DNA of 64,000 nt from Saxidomus purpurata (GCA_022818135.1 JAFMSR010000015.1:28990144-29054143), one strand, 5' to 3'; shown: positions 1 through 9,631, numbered from the stretch's first letter. The notes: generated by a model from the letters alone, not told the origin. Program-made: numbers and translations.

Positions 1-1117
1 ACAACAATGAAGCAGCATTTCCTTTTCTGAAATCCAGAAAGTTATGATGTAGCATTTGCTCGACGTGACCAACTTCTAAAACACATTTTTCTTCTTAAGT
101 CTACAAACAAATATATGTACGTATGTGCTCAGCTCAGCTATGATGGACATGACTCTCTTCATCTTAATTAAACATACCTTTTTTCATACTAAATATAAAT
201 GTACATGCAGCTAAAATGTTGTGTTTTGTATTTTAAGAGAAGACTGGACAGAAAGCCTAAGATGACCATCTTCTAATGCTGCTTAAAGTGTTTTTAATTG
301 AAAGGCTAAACACGCAGTTTCATCTGATATTTGTCTTTTACTACTGGTAGTATTTTATCTTGGGTGTAGCAATTTTTTAACTATAATATTGCATCATTTA
401 TTAAAAAATATCCTTCCCAGCGTTGTTCATCGTTTAATAAACAATGCTTTGAAGTTCTAATGCGCACGGTAGTGCACCACTAAAGTCGGAAGCCTGAGTG
501 GTTTATAAGTGAGAATCAGAACAAAAACAAAGCTGAAAAGTGGATGTTATTGAATCGACTCTTAATATGACCAGATATCACAAAAGGTAAATAATTTCAA
601 TGGGTTAATTTCTACTAAGAAATGCTGCACACTATGAGGCCATGTTTTATGTCATACCGGCCCAGGCATCAAAACGTTGTTTATTGCATAACAAAACCTA
701 ATATTTCCACTCGTTGTATGAAGAAACAAACTCGATTTTTAAATGAAATATTGAGTTATATTCAATTATTTCTGGCCTGGAAGTCTGAACAATGCTGACG
801 ATTTCCGGATGTTTCGCATTTTCTATGCACAGGAAGCTGTGAAAGTAGGAATTTTAATTTTGAATAACCACTTTTCCAATCTTCAACAAATTGCACTATG
901 TACGTTTTGCCAAAAAGTCGATATAAAGTGAAATTATCGAGCTCTTGTCGCTAGTGGTCGTAAGAGTCCGCATGCGTCCAGAACGCTATCAACACGGTTT
1001 GTTAATATTGCATAAGACAGTTTACGTAAATAACGTAAGTAGATAATGGAACTAGGGGTCATAACTCACCGAACACTTATATTTATCTATTATTTTGATA
1101 TACCTGCTGAGAGAAAA
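1..1117. other. AT-rich non-coding stretch
   Basis: I see no coding region, RNA gene or clear repeat boundary here. Stops are frequent in all frames and no open frame with protein-like composition was found. It ends where a dispersed repeat starting with caagagctgtcag begins. Confidence 0.5.
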
Positions 1118-1883
1118 CAAGAGCTGTCAGTTGGAAAGCGCGCTCGACCTTTTTCAGTGCTTGCAAATAAGACACTAGTTTGTTAGTAAAAGGCAAAACA
1201 AGGATCTGTTCAAACAAGGTCCACAAGTAGCAAGATATTAAGTCAAGAGTTATCAAACTTATTGTTTGATATACCTTAATACTAAAGCAAAGTTTTTAAA
1301 TAAATACTTTAAGTGGTTAAGGATACATGTGCTTGCCAGTGCCAGTTGCACATATGATTTTAACTATGAGTTTCTAAGTACAAATCATTAAACATTTCAG
1401 TTATCTTCTCTTTCTTACACTGGATAGGTGTCATAATGGTAATAAGTATCCTTTCAACTTTCAAAGTAATATCTCAAATAGTTAAGTCAACAAATGGACA
1501 AGAATGAAAATTTAACGAAGTTTCCAAGTCAAAAAGAGTCATTATTCAAATGAAATCCTTGATTAATCGAGTTACCTTCCCCTGTCTACGTGTAGGGATC
1601 ATGATGGTAAACAAGTAGTCCAACTTTCAAAGTAAGATATCAAACAGTTCAGTCAAAAAGTGGACTGGAACGAAAAACTTATTCGAAATGCTAAGTCGAT
1701 AAAGGGCCTAAATATTTTTTTGAATCTTTGACAGAGTTACCTTCTCTTGCCTACAGATAAGGGTAATGATGCAATCAAGTGTTCCATGTTTCAAAGCAAT
1801 ATCTAAAGAGGTTAAGTCAATAAGTGGATTTTACCAATATTCAGTGTATTTTCTAGGTCAAAAGGGGGCATAATTCTGACAAA
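1118..1883. repeat. Dispersed repeat built of degenerate ~200 bp units (left part)
   Basis: The block starts with caagagctgtcag and consists of loose tandem units containing phrases such as 'aaagtaatatctcaaatagttaa', 'gtcaaaaagtggac' and 'gacagagttacct'. The same family lies in reverse orientation at 37597-39062, where it ends with gacagctcttg. It continues at 2980-3320 after an insertion. Non-coding; family name not recognised. Confidence 0.7.
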
Positions 1884-2979
1884 CAAGAGCTGTCCCTCCC
1901 AAGTGACGAATGCCCCCAAAAGAGGTGCCTCACAGTCTGTGTCCTCTCCATGTGCTCAATAAATGTGCTATGTAATTTTAAAATCCTTCCATGCATGACA
2001 GAGTAATCATGCATACAGTATTCCATTACTTTAAACTATAAGTGTGACCTTGACCTTTGAGGTAGGGACTTGGGTCTTGCACGCGACACATCCGCTTGAT
2101 GTGCTAGACATTTGTGCACAGTTATTTTAAAATCCTTCAAAGCATAATAAAGTTATAGTCCGGACACAAATGTATGCATATATACAGGATTCCATTACCT
2201 ATAAACTCTAAGTGTGACCTTGACCTTTGTGGTAGGGATGTGGGTCATGCACGCGACACGTCGTCTTGATGTGCTAGACATTTGTGCCAAATTATTTTAA
2301 AATCCTTCAAGGCATGACAAAGTTACAGTCCGGACACGAATGTGTGCATATATGCTTATATAGAGGAATCCATTACCTTCAAACTCTAAGTATGACCTTG
2401 ACCTTTGAGCTAGGGACGTGGGTCTTGCACGCGACACGTCGTCTTGATGTGCTAGACATTTGTGCCAAGTTATTTTAAAATCCTTCAATGCATGACAAAG
2501 TTACAGTCCGGACACGAATGTGTGCATATATGCTTATATGGAGGAATCCATTACCTTCAAACTCTAAGTATGACCTTGACCTTTGAGCTAGGGACGTGGG
2601 TCTTGCACGCGACACGTCGTCTTGATGTGCTAGACATGTGTGCCTAGTTATTTTAAAATCCTTCAATGCATGACAAAGTTACAGTCCGGACACGAATGTG
2701 TGCATATATAGAGGATTCCATAACCTTCATACTCCAAGTGTGACCTTCACCTTTGAGGTAGGGATGTGGGTCTTGCACGCGACACGTCGTCTTGATGTGC
2801 TAGACATGTATGCCAAGTTATTTTAAAATCCTTCAATGCATGACAAAGTTACAGTCCGGACACGAATTTGTAAGTGGGGACGCACGGACGGACGGACAGA
2901 CGGACAGACGGACGGACGGACAGACGGTCAGACGGACAGACGGTGCGATTTTAATATGCCACCCTTTGGGGGCATAAAA
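1884..2979. mobile_element. Insertion inside the dispersed repeat, with internal ~175 bp tandem units
   Basis: The surrounding repeat reads '...ggcataattctgacaaa' to 1883 and resumes with 'aacttcacagagttatg' at 2980, so the DNA between is an insert. It begins caagagctgtccc, has short inverted motifs atgcccccaaa (1910-1920) and tttgggggcat (2965-2975), five tandem units of about 170-179 bp marked by 'gtgaccttgacctttg' (near 2042, 2213, 2391, 2571 and 2739), and a GACGGACGGACA-type microsatellite at 2881-2943. Short open frames on both strands inside the units are products of the periodicity and are not genes. The transposon class is not identified. Confidence 0.7.
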
Positions 2980-3320
2980 AACTTCACAGAGTTATGAACT
3001 CTTGTCTGTGGATAGAAGTAGTGCTGGTAAATTAGTATGGTAAGTTTCAAAGCAGCATCTATAATGGTTTTGAAATAAAGTGGAGTGGTAAGAAAAACTT
3101 AACTAAGTTCAAAGCACTTCCTAAGTCGAAAAAGGGCCATAATTCTAATGTGATAATTATGCTCTCCAGTTTAGAGGAAATTACAAAAATCTTGACAGAG
3201 TTATGTATCCTTGTCTGTTGATGGGGGTTATGATGATAAAAAAGTATGGTAAGTTTTAAAGCAATACCTCTAATGGTTTTGAAATAAAGTGGGGTGACAC
3301 GAAAAACTTAACCAAGGTGT
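2980..3320. repeat. Dispersed repeat, right part
   Basis: This continues the 1118-1883 repeat with units containing 'ttgaaataaagtggagtgg', 'agaaaaacttaac' and 'aaaagggccataattc'. Non-coding. Confidence 0.6.
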
Positions 3321-4030
3321 GATATTGAAAAATACATTATAACGTGGTAAGGTAATCAAATGTGCATTAAATTAAGTAGGTCATCCGGGTATTGATCCTC
3401 TATTTTTATACGTTATATCATACTGCTAAAAGATTGGCCATATAACCCACATACAGCTGTTATTTAAATATGTCGGTCAATACTATGTAAACATGTTTAA
3501 AATAAGTTTATGCCGTGACAATAATGGTAAATGTTCTCTGCAGTAAATATGCATGTAGAAAATTACTACCGTTTTAACATAACAAAATATAAACATGCAT
3601 AGCAGTCACATTGCACAAGTATATGATTTTGAATACGCTTCTTTACCATGCAGGAAAAATACATATAGGTTACAAAGATACATGCATATCCAGATATCAT
3701 GTGCTTCACTCAACAACAGTTAATGTAGCATGTTAGATTTGCAAATTAAATTGTATTTCAAATTCACTAAAGTTAGAGTTTAAAGCATGTGTATTGTGCA
3801 CTCACTATATACATTGAGTATATATGCATACTCACAATATAGCTTGCTGTGATATACAAATGTATTTAATTTGCTGCAATTGCAAATCATTTTGCATTTG
3901 TCAATTAATTAAGTAAAAAATATTACTGAGCTTATACATGCTAGCATGCAACCTTTCTTATTAACAATTGTTGTCAGTGTCATAATTTGCAGAATATCTT
4001 AAATGATAAAACTGTAATTTTTAAAAGAAT
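3321..4030. other. AT-rich spacer, nothing recognised
   Basis: AT-rich DNA with no coding frame and no repeat that I can delimit. It ends at the CTTACC duplicate that flanks the 5.5 kb element. Confidence 0.5.
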
Positions 4031-4036
4031 CTTACC
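4031..4036. repeat. Target-site duplication CTTACC (left)
   Basis: Identical to 9549-9554 and immediately outside the first base of the inverted arm. Confidence 0.8.
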
Positions 4037-4505
4037 AGTAGTATAAAATTGGGGGTCCCCCCCCTGATATTTTTGCACATACTGATATTTTTGCACATAC
4101 CGATATTTTTGCACATACACCCTTTACGATGTAGGGGAAGTAACTGCTACAGAAACTGGTTTTTATCACCGCAAGAGTGATGCCCCATTTGCTCATACCA
4201 GCATATGTGCTCATATGGTCTAAGGGAAATAATTGCGACAGTCACTCGAGTTTTATGTTGACAAGAGTTCTCCAATGAGATGTGAAACAATGACGCGATT
4301 GAATCCGACTCGATAAAAAGAGCAGACTTTTCAGGTTATAACGACCGGTTCGGAGACCATATCATCGCTTTTGCGTCCGCCATTCAATTAGCACTTAATG
4401 TCCGGTGTGTAAATCTTACATGCATGAGTCGGTTTTCTATAGGATGTGTAGCAGAGCAAAGGTCACATAATATATCTCTACAGGGGTATAGTAGGAATTC
4501 ACTAT

Positions 4506-4720
4506 TATATATATCAACACTATAAGCCACACGAAGTGACAAGGTGAGTCATTCAGGAGGTATGATGAGGTATTGAGGAGGTAATGAGGAGGCATGAGGA
4601 GGTAATGAGGAGGTACGAGGAGGCATGAGGAGGTATGATGAGGTATTGAGGAGGTAATGAGGAGGTACGAGGAGGTTATGAGGAGGGTCACTTCTTGTGG
4701 CTTATAGTGTTGATATATAT
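4506..4720. repeat. Nested hairpin enclosing a purine-rich GAGGTA tandem tract
   Basis: Within the left arm, 'atcaacactataagccac' at 4512-4531 faces its inverse 'gtggcttatagtgttgat' near 4697-4714. The loop of about 145 bp is repeated gaggaggtatgatgagg-type sequence, almost purely purine on one strand. The same structure is present in the right arm at 8866-9079. Confidence 0.8.
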
Positions 4721-4781
4721 GATAGTGATTTGGTACAGACGGCGAGGTCAGTTGCTAATAAAGCGAGACCGTTATCTCACT

Positions 4782-5155
4782 ATGGAGAGTAACGACAAGA
4801 ACATCATATTTCATTGTAGGAAATGTGGTTACGTTTTTTTTTTTTGCTTTGGAGAAACCTATTACACCACTTCAGAGTATGGCATACATGCGAGTATTAT
4901 TCAAATATCTGTGTATGCTGCGACTGCGTGTTTGAAAACCGTAAGGCATTTCTCAAGCATGTGAAAATGAAAGCCTCGGAGGTAGTGAGGAGAAACAGAC
5001 CAATGCAAACGGATTCTAACCTTTTAGGGATATCTAAGGGAGGTAAAAGTCGTTTGGTTCGGTCTCCTGAATGTTTGCGGCTATATGCGTCAAAATGTTT
5101 TATTCGATTTCTGTCTATATGGCACTGGTTTCTGCAAATGAGACATGTATGTTGA
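4782..5155 (+). pseudogene. C2H2 zinc-finger protein gene in the left arm, phase-broken at a poly-T tract
   Basis: A frame starting at ATG 4782 (MESNDKNIIFHCRKCG) encodes the first half of a C2H2 finger (CRKCG). A T12 run at about 4834-4845 follows. The histidine half (NLLHHFRVWH), a second finger-like segment (CVCCDCVFENRKAFLKHVK) and a basic tail lie in another frame open to 5155. The two frames do not join at T12, nor at the T9 of the other arm. Possible explanations are a decayed gene, polymerase slippage on the tract, or assembly error in the homopolymer. A possible donor (ggag/gtaaaag, near 5041) may end the exon. Role inferred: DNA binding. Confidence 0.5.
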
Positions 5156-5164
5156 TATTTCAGA

Positions 5165-5362
5165 TTATTTCATTTCAAATTTGGGGTATGCCGTCGAAAT
5201 CATACAAGTAATACTGGACTTTAATGAGCACCCCAATGACCAATAAATGGAACCTATCCATTGTAAAATTCCAAATGAAACACTTATAAAAAGATAGGAC
5301 GGTTTATTCAAGCGTATAATGCAATGAAAATAAAACAAACTTTTGCGTATATTTTTCAACAT
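5165..5362 (-). CDS. Hypothetical 65-residue protein, left arm copy
   Basis: Open frame beginning MLKNIRKSLFYFHCI with several hydrophobic stretches. It is identical to the copy at 8226-8423. It converges on the zinc-finger frame with only about 10 bases between the two stops. The element's TATA-like box lies about 325 bp upstream. No family recognised; it may be chance, as its only support is being intact in both near-identical arms. Confidence 0.2.
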   Translation of the reverse strand: MLKNIRKSLFYFHCIIRLNKPSYLFISVSFGILQWIGSIYWSLGCSLKSSITCMISTAYPKFEMK

Positions 5363-6030
5363 ACATGTAGATTAATCAAATATTTAAAAAAAAGTTGATA
5401 ACTAATATATTTCGAAAGGACATCAACTGCATACTTATAAAAACCACAAACAGGTATTAAATAACTAGCGAGATTGTCATGGTGACACGATTAAATTACA
5501 TTTTTTTTTGAAAGAACTCCAAGCACACACTGCGAGCCGTAAACCGCAAGCCTTTTCTTTGAATAGCGTTAATTTTAGTGGAGTGAGCGCTGTAGGAAAC
5601 CATTATTTTAATCTTGCGTATATTTTAAATGAATAGTTTTAGATAAAAGCTTATTACTTGATTTAAACTCTTGCTTGTTGCTAGACGTTTTTATATACCC
5701 TTAGTTAAATGGTAAACACCACCTATTGGAAAAAATGACCGAGAAAAAGAAGTCACAAAGCAACATCTGTGTTTATTAGCTACATTTATTTTTTTCTTCT
5801 AAATTATCTACATTTCTTTAATATAAAAGCGTGAGTTTTAATAAAACAGACACAAGTTTTGCTCTTTCCAGATGGAACAAATGAATGAAGTCAGTCAATT
5901 CGTTGATAGAAATTTCACAGATCATAAAGGCTTTTTTTATACAAAAGACACGCAGCTCACTTTAGCTTCGACAATATCGTTTTACTATTAGCCGAACAAG
6001 TTTGACAGTCCTGTTATACATGTATCACTC

Positions 6031-6270
6031 TCACTCAGTATCTTCCATTTGTTCCGTATCTTCTTCCTCTTCCAACTGTGGAGTGACGTAATTGTCCAGC
6101 ACTTTATCAAACAGAAATCTCCGTTTAAGAATGGCGTACTTTAGGGCTTCCTCCCCTTCGTAGTGTTCTGTTGCAATTAGTTGACTGACTGTCTTCTTTA
6201 TCGCTTTATAGATGGGATCCTTCTTCATAGCATCGAACCACACCAGTTTTCTACCGAAAATGTTCATCAT
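6031..6270 (-). pseudogene. Truncated inverted copy of the C-terminal part of the zinc-finger/acidic protein
   Basis: The 79 codons starting MMNIFGRKLVWFDAMKKDP match residues 123-201 of the protein encoded at 6952-7557, in mirror orientation. The inverted arm ends about 65 bp upstream of this ATG, so the N-terminal zinc finger is missing. The copy is a consequence of the arm boundary lying inside the gene. Whether the short frame is expressed cannot be judged. Confidence 0.7.
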
Positions 6271-6336
6271 GGCTTCCTCCGGGAGTAAGTGCTTTTCATG
6301 TCCTCAAAGACATTTTCTCTGGTTTCACTTTCACTG

Positions 6337-7256
6337 AACAATATCGTCGAACTGATAGATAAGCTGGTAGTAAGTAGGATATATACCTATTTACGTTTGA
6401 ATATCGATTTTATTGCAACGGTGGTTTTTAAACGTCTTAAAGCTTGAGTCTTAAACGATAAATAAATAGAATGTCTTCTTTTACTTCAGTGATTGCTTGG
6501 ATGTCAAGAAGTGAAGACGCACACCTGAGAAAAATGAATATATTCGATACAAAAGAAAAGAGAGTAAAGAGGAAGTTTAATAGGAGCGCATCTCGTAAAA
6601 GCCATGTGCCTCATTCTGAAATGTATATACGGATGGTCCTCCCAGCGGAGCAGACGACAGCTATAGCTAAGAGTATGCTTGATCGTCAGTCCAAACCTAA
6701 AGTGACATTAATCGATCTGGAATTGCAACGAATGAAAGAAGTCAGTAAAACACGGAAGCGTAAAGGTTCCATAGGGAAGTTAGATGGTATTAGTAACAAG
6801 AGTAACAAGAAACTTAGACAGAGGGCACCATCTGCGAGCAGAAAGCCGAAGCAGACCTCAAAAGAAGATGAAAGCATCACTACTATTGGACAGGTATTAA
6901 AGTGAACACTTACATGACTCCTCCTCATTTGCAGTTTAGCCTTCAAGCGCGATGTTTGAATGTGATATATGTTTCAAAGTCTTTAGAAGACGGGATAATA
7001 TGTTACGGCATAAAAGGTCTGCACATCCGGACGAAGATTCAGAGGAAGACGCGATGTCAGACATTTCTGTACAAGAGGACATTTTTGGACCTGTTAATGA
7101 AAACAATTCTGATAACAGCGACGACGATATGTCTGTAACATCTGAGAAGAGTTTGGATATTGACCCTTGGGAATACATTGTAGAGGAAGCGTTTGATAAG
7201 TGCCAGTCGCAGTATGAAACCGAAGTGAAGGAGCTTATGGAAGAAGATACCGAGAT
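6337..7256. other. Unique centre of the 5.5 kb element
   Basis: This is the only non-palindromic part of the element, about 920 bp. It holds the basic 144-residue frame and the zinc-finger N-terminal half of the second protein. The segment before 6471 is AT-rich and non-coding. Confidence 0.7.
6471..6905 (+). CDS. Basic 144-residue protein of the 5.5 kb element
   Basis: Open frame beginning MSSFTSVIAWMSRSEDAHLRKMN. It is rich in Lys, Arg and Ser, with clusters such as KEKRVKRKFNRSASRKS (about residues 29-45) and KTRKRKGS (about 93-100), which resemble nuclear localisation or nucleic-acid-binding tails. No conserved domain recognised. It lies in the centre of the element, 46 bp upstream of the zinc-finger gene on the same strand. 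Its last codons overlap a good splice donor (gacag/gtatta near 6893) and 'tcctcatttgcag' near 6935 is a plausible acceptor, but that join enters a different frame from the zinc finger. A separate gene or an upstream exon are both possible. Confidence 0.5.
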   Translation: MSSFTSVIAWMSRSEDAHLRKMNIFDTKEKRVKRKFNRSASRKSHVPHSEMYIRMVLPAEQTTAIAKSMLDRQSKPKVTLIDLELQRMKEVSKTRKRKGSIGKLDGISNKSNKKLRQRAPSASRKPKQTSKEDESITTIGQVLK

Positions 7257-7557
7257 CAGTGAAAGTGAAGCCAGAGAAAATGTCTTTGAGGACATGAAAA
7301 GCACTTACAGGAAAGCCATGATGAACATTTTCGGTAGAAAACTGGTGTGGTTCGATGCTATGAAGAAGGATCCCATCTATAAAGCGATAAAGAAGACAGT
7401 CAGTCAACTAATTGCAACAGAACACTACGAAGGGGAGGAAGCCCTAAAGTACGCCATTCTTAAACGGAGATTTCTGTTTGATAAAGTGCTGGACAATTAC
7501 GTCACTCCACAGTTGGAAGAGGAAGAAGATACGGAACAAATGGAAGATACTGAGTGA
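6952..7557 (+). CDS. C2H2 zinc-finger protein with acidic middle, 201 residues
   Basis: Starts MFECDICFKVFRRRDNMLRH: a single canonical C2H2 finger at residues 3-24 (Cys-x2-Cys ... His-x4-His). It is followed by an acidic Ser/Asp/Glu-rich region (about 25-110), a mixed-charge presumably helical region (about 111-185) and an acidic tail ending EDTE. Cellular role inferred: DNA-binding or regulatory protein of the mobile element. The codons from about residue 103 onward lie in the right inverted arm, and residues 123-201 are present again in the left arm. AATAAA signals at 7798-7803 and 7811-7816 lie downstream. No closer family recognised. Confidence 0.65.
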   Translation: MFECDICFKVFRRRDNMLRHKRSAHPDEDSEEDAMSDISVQEDIFGPVNENNSDNSDDDMSVTSEKSLDIDPWEYIVEEAFDKCQSQYETEVKELMEEDTEISESEARENVFEDMKSTYRKAMMNIFGRKLVWFDAMKKDPIYKAIKKTVSQLIATEHYEGEEALKYAILKRRFLFDKVLDNYVTPQLEEEEDTEQMEDTE

Positions 7558-7797
7558 GAGTGATACATGTATAACAGGACTGTCAAACTTGTTCGGCTAA
7601 TAGTAAAACGATATTGTCGAAGCTAAAGTGAGCTGCGTGTCTTTTGTATAAAAAAAGCCTTTATGATCTGTGAAATTTCTATCAACGAATTGACTGACTT
7701 CATTCATTTGTTCCATCTGGAAAGAGCAAAACTTGTGTCTGTTTTATTAAAACTCACGCTTTTATATTAAAGAAATGTAGATAATTTAGAAGAAAAA

Positions 7798-7816
7798 AAT
7801 AAATGTAGCTAATAAA
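7798..7816 (+). terminator. Candidate polyadenylation signals for the zinc-finger gene
   Basis: Two AATAAA hexamers (7798-7803 and 7811-7816), about 240 bp after the stop at 7557. Mirrored in the left arm. Confidence 0.35.
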
Positions 7817-7890
7817 CACAGATGTTGCTTTGTGACTTCTTTTTCTCGGTCATTTTTTCCAATAGGTGGTGTTTACCATTTAACTAAGGG

Positions 7891-7900
7891 TATATAAAAA
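7891..7900 (+). promoter_or_regulatory. TATA-like box in the right arm
   Basis: 'gggtatataaaaacg' is a strong TATA match pointing outward (+ in this arm), with a mirror copy at about 5687-5700 pointing outward in the left arm. It would drive the 65-codon frame side of each arm. Function inferred only. Confidence 0.35.
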
Positions 7901-8225
7901 CGTCTAGCAACAAGCAAGAGTTTAAATCAAGTAATAAGCTTTTATCTAAAACTATTCATTTAAAATATACGCAAGATTAAAATAATGGTTTCCTACAGCG
8001 CTCACTCCACTAAAATTAACGCTATTCAAAGAAAAGGCTTGCGGTTTACGGCTCGCAGTGTGTGCTTGGAGTTCTTTCAAAAAAAAATGTAATTTAATCG
8101 TGTCACCATGACAATCTCGCTAGTTATTTAATACCTGTTTGTGGTTTTTATAAGTATGCAGTTGATGTCCTTTCGAAATATATTAGTTATCAACTTTTTT
8201 TTAAATATTTGATTAATCTACATGT

Positions 8226-8423
8226 ATGTTGAAAAATATACGCAAAAGTTTGTTTTATTTTCATTGCATTATACGCTTGAATAAACCGTCCTATCTTTTT
8301 ATAAGTGTTTCATTTGGAATTTTACAATGGATAGGTTCCATTTATTGGTCATTGGGGTGCTCATTAAAGTCCAGTATTACTTGTATGATTTCGACGGCAT
8401 ACCCCAAATTTGAAATGAAATAA
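8226..8423 (+). CDS. Hypothetical 65-residue protein, right arm copy
   Basis: Same frame as 5165-5362 (MLKNIRKSLFYFHCI). It lies about 325 bp downstream of the TATA-like box at 7891 and converges with the zinc-finger frame ending at 8433. Unrecognised; low confidence that it is real. Confidence 0.2.
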   Translation: MLKNIRKSLFYFHCIIRLNKPSYLFISVSFGILQWIGSIYWSLGCSLKSSITCMISTAYPKFEMK

Positions 8424-8432
8424 TCTGAAATA

Positions 8433-8803
8433 TCAACATACATGTCTCATTTGCAGAAACCAGTGCCATATAGACAGAAATCGAATAAAACATTTTGACG
8501 CATATAGCCGCAAACATTCAGGAGACCGAACCAAACGACTTTTACCTCCCTTAGATATCCCTAAAAGGTTAGAATCCGTTTGCATTGGTCTGTTTCTCCT
8601 CACTACCTCCGAGGCTTTCATTTTCACATGCTTGAGAAATGCCTTACGGTTTTCAAACACGCAGTCGCAGCATACACAGATATTTGAATAATACTCGCAT
8701 GTATGCCATACTCTGAAGTGGTGTAATAGGTTTCTCCAAAGCAAAAAAAAACGTAACCACATTTCCTACAATGAAATATGATGTTCTTGTCGTTACTCTC
8801 CAT
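8433..8803 (-). pseudogene. C2H2 zinc-finger protein gene in the right arm, phase-broken at a poly-T tract
   Basis: Mirror of 4782-5155. The homopolymer is nine bases here (about 8743-8751) instead of twelve. The difference is a multiple of three, so the same two out-of-phase frames are kept: CRKCG in one and LLHHFRVWH plus the second finger in the other. Confidence 0.5.
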
Positions 8804-8865
8804 AGTGAGATAACGGTCTCGCTTTATTAGCAACTGACCTCGCCGTCTGTACCAAATCACTATCA

Positions 8866-9079
8866 TATATATCAACACTATAAGCCACAAGAAGTGACCC
8901 TCCTCATAACCTCCTCGTACCTCCTCATTACCTCCTCAATACCTCATCATACCTCCTCATGCCTCCTCGTACCTCCTCATTACCTCCTCATGCCTCCTCA
9001 TTACCTCCTCAATACCTCATCATACCTCCTGAATGACTCACCTTGTCACTTCGTGTGGCTTATAGTGTTGATATATATA
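8866..9079. repeat. Nested hairpin enclosing a CCTCCT-rich tandem tract (right arm)
   Basis: Mirror copy of 4506-4720. The stems carry 'atcaacactataagccac' and its inverse, with a pyrimidine-rich 'cctcctcattacctcctc' loop on this strand. Confidence 0.8.
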
Positions 9080-9548
9080 ATAGTGAATTCCTACTATACC
9101 CCTGTAGAGATATATTATGTGACCTTTGCTCTGCTACACATCCTATAGAAAACCGACTCATGCATGTAAGATTTACACACCGGACATTAAGTGCTAATTG
9201 AATGGCGGACGCAAAAGCGATGATATGGTCTCCGAACCGGTCGTTATAACCTGAAAAGTCTGCTCTTTTTATCGAGTCGGATTCAATCGCGTCATTGTTT
9301 CACATCTCATTGGAGAACTCTTGTCAACATAAAACTCGAGTGACTGTCGCAATTATTTCCCTTAGACCATATGAGCACATATGCTGGTATGAGCAAATGG
9401 GGCATCACTCTTGCGGTGATAAAAACCAGTTTCTGTAGCAGTTACTTCCCCTACATCGTAAAGGGTGTATGTGCAAAAATATCGGTATGTGCAAAAATAT
9501 CAGTATGTGCAAAAATATCAGGGGGGGGACCCCCAATTTTATACTACT

Positions 9549-9554
9549 CTTACC
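9549..9554. repeat. Target-site duplication CTTACC (right)
   Basis: Exact match of 4031-4036, directly after the last base of the inverted arm. Confidence 0.8.
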
Positions 9555-9631
9555 TGCATATCACCAGCCATATTGACAAATGGCCTTGACCGAGATATGT
9601 ATTGTTTACAAATTTCAATGTAGATTTTATT

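Larger units (their letters stand above)
4037..6336 (+). repeat. Left inverted arm of the 5.5 kb element
   Basis: Reverse complement of 7257-9548 over its full length. From the outer end inward it holds a G5TC8 run, three 18-bp tandem copies of 'ctgatatttttgcacata' (about 4065-4119), a nested hairpin (4506-4720), a C2H2 zinc-finger reading region, a 65-codon frame, a TATA-like box (complement of 5687-5700) and the C-terminal part of the zinc-finger/acidic protein gene. Confidence 0.9.
4037..9548. mobile_element. 5.5 kb element with 2.3 kb terminal inverted arms and 6-bp target duplication (Polinton/Maverick-like, non-autonomous)
   Basis: Seen directly: CTTACC at 4031-4036 and again at 9549-9554 flanks an element that starts agtagtataaaattggggg and ends with its exact reverse complement. 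The arms are 4037-6336 (2300 bp) and 7257-9548 (2292 bp). I found only two indels, a T12/T9 tract and a small change at the inner junction, and these account for the whole 8 bp length difference. The centre is about 920 bp. Known: Polintons have 6-bp duplications, AG...CT ends, long inverted repeats and often 1-3 bp terminal tandem repeats linked to protein-primed replication; AGTAGT here fits. No DNA polymerase B, retroviral-type integrase, protease or capsid gene is visible, so if it is a Polinton it is a non-autonomous derivative. Another large-TIR class such as Dada (6-7 bp duplications) cannot be excluded. Confidence 0.75.
7257..9548 (-). repeat. Right inverted arm of the 5.5 kb element
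   Basis: Mirror image of 4037-6336. Spot comparison over several hundred bases showed no substitutions apart from the inner junction, where 'ggcttcctccgggagtaag' on the left faces 'ggctttcctgtaag' in the inverse of the right arm. Confidence 0.9.

Noticed and set aside
6902..7138. 78-codon frame overlapping the zinc-finger gene
   Set aside because: Out-of-phase with the C2H2 frame and without a domain. It could only be reached by a 6893/6935 splice that bypasses the zinc finger, for which there is no support.
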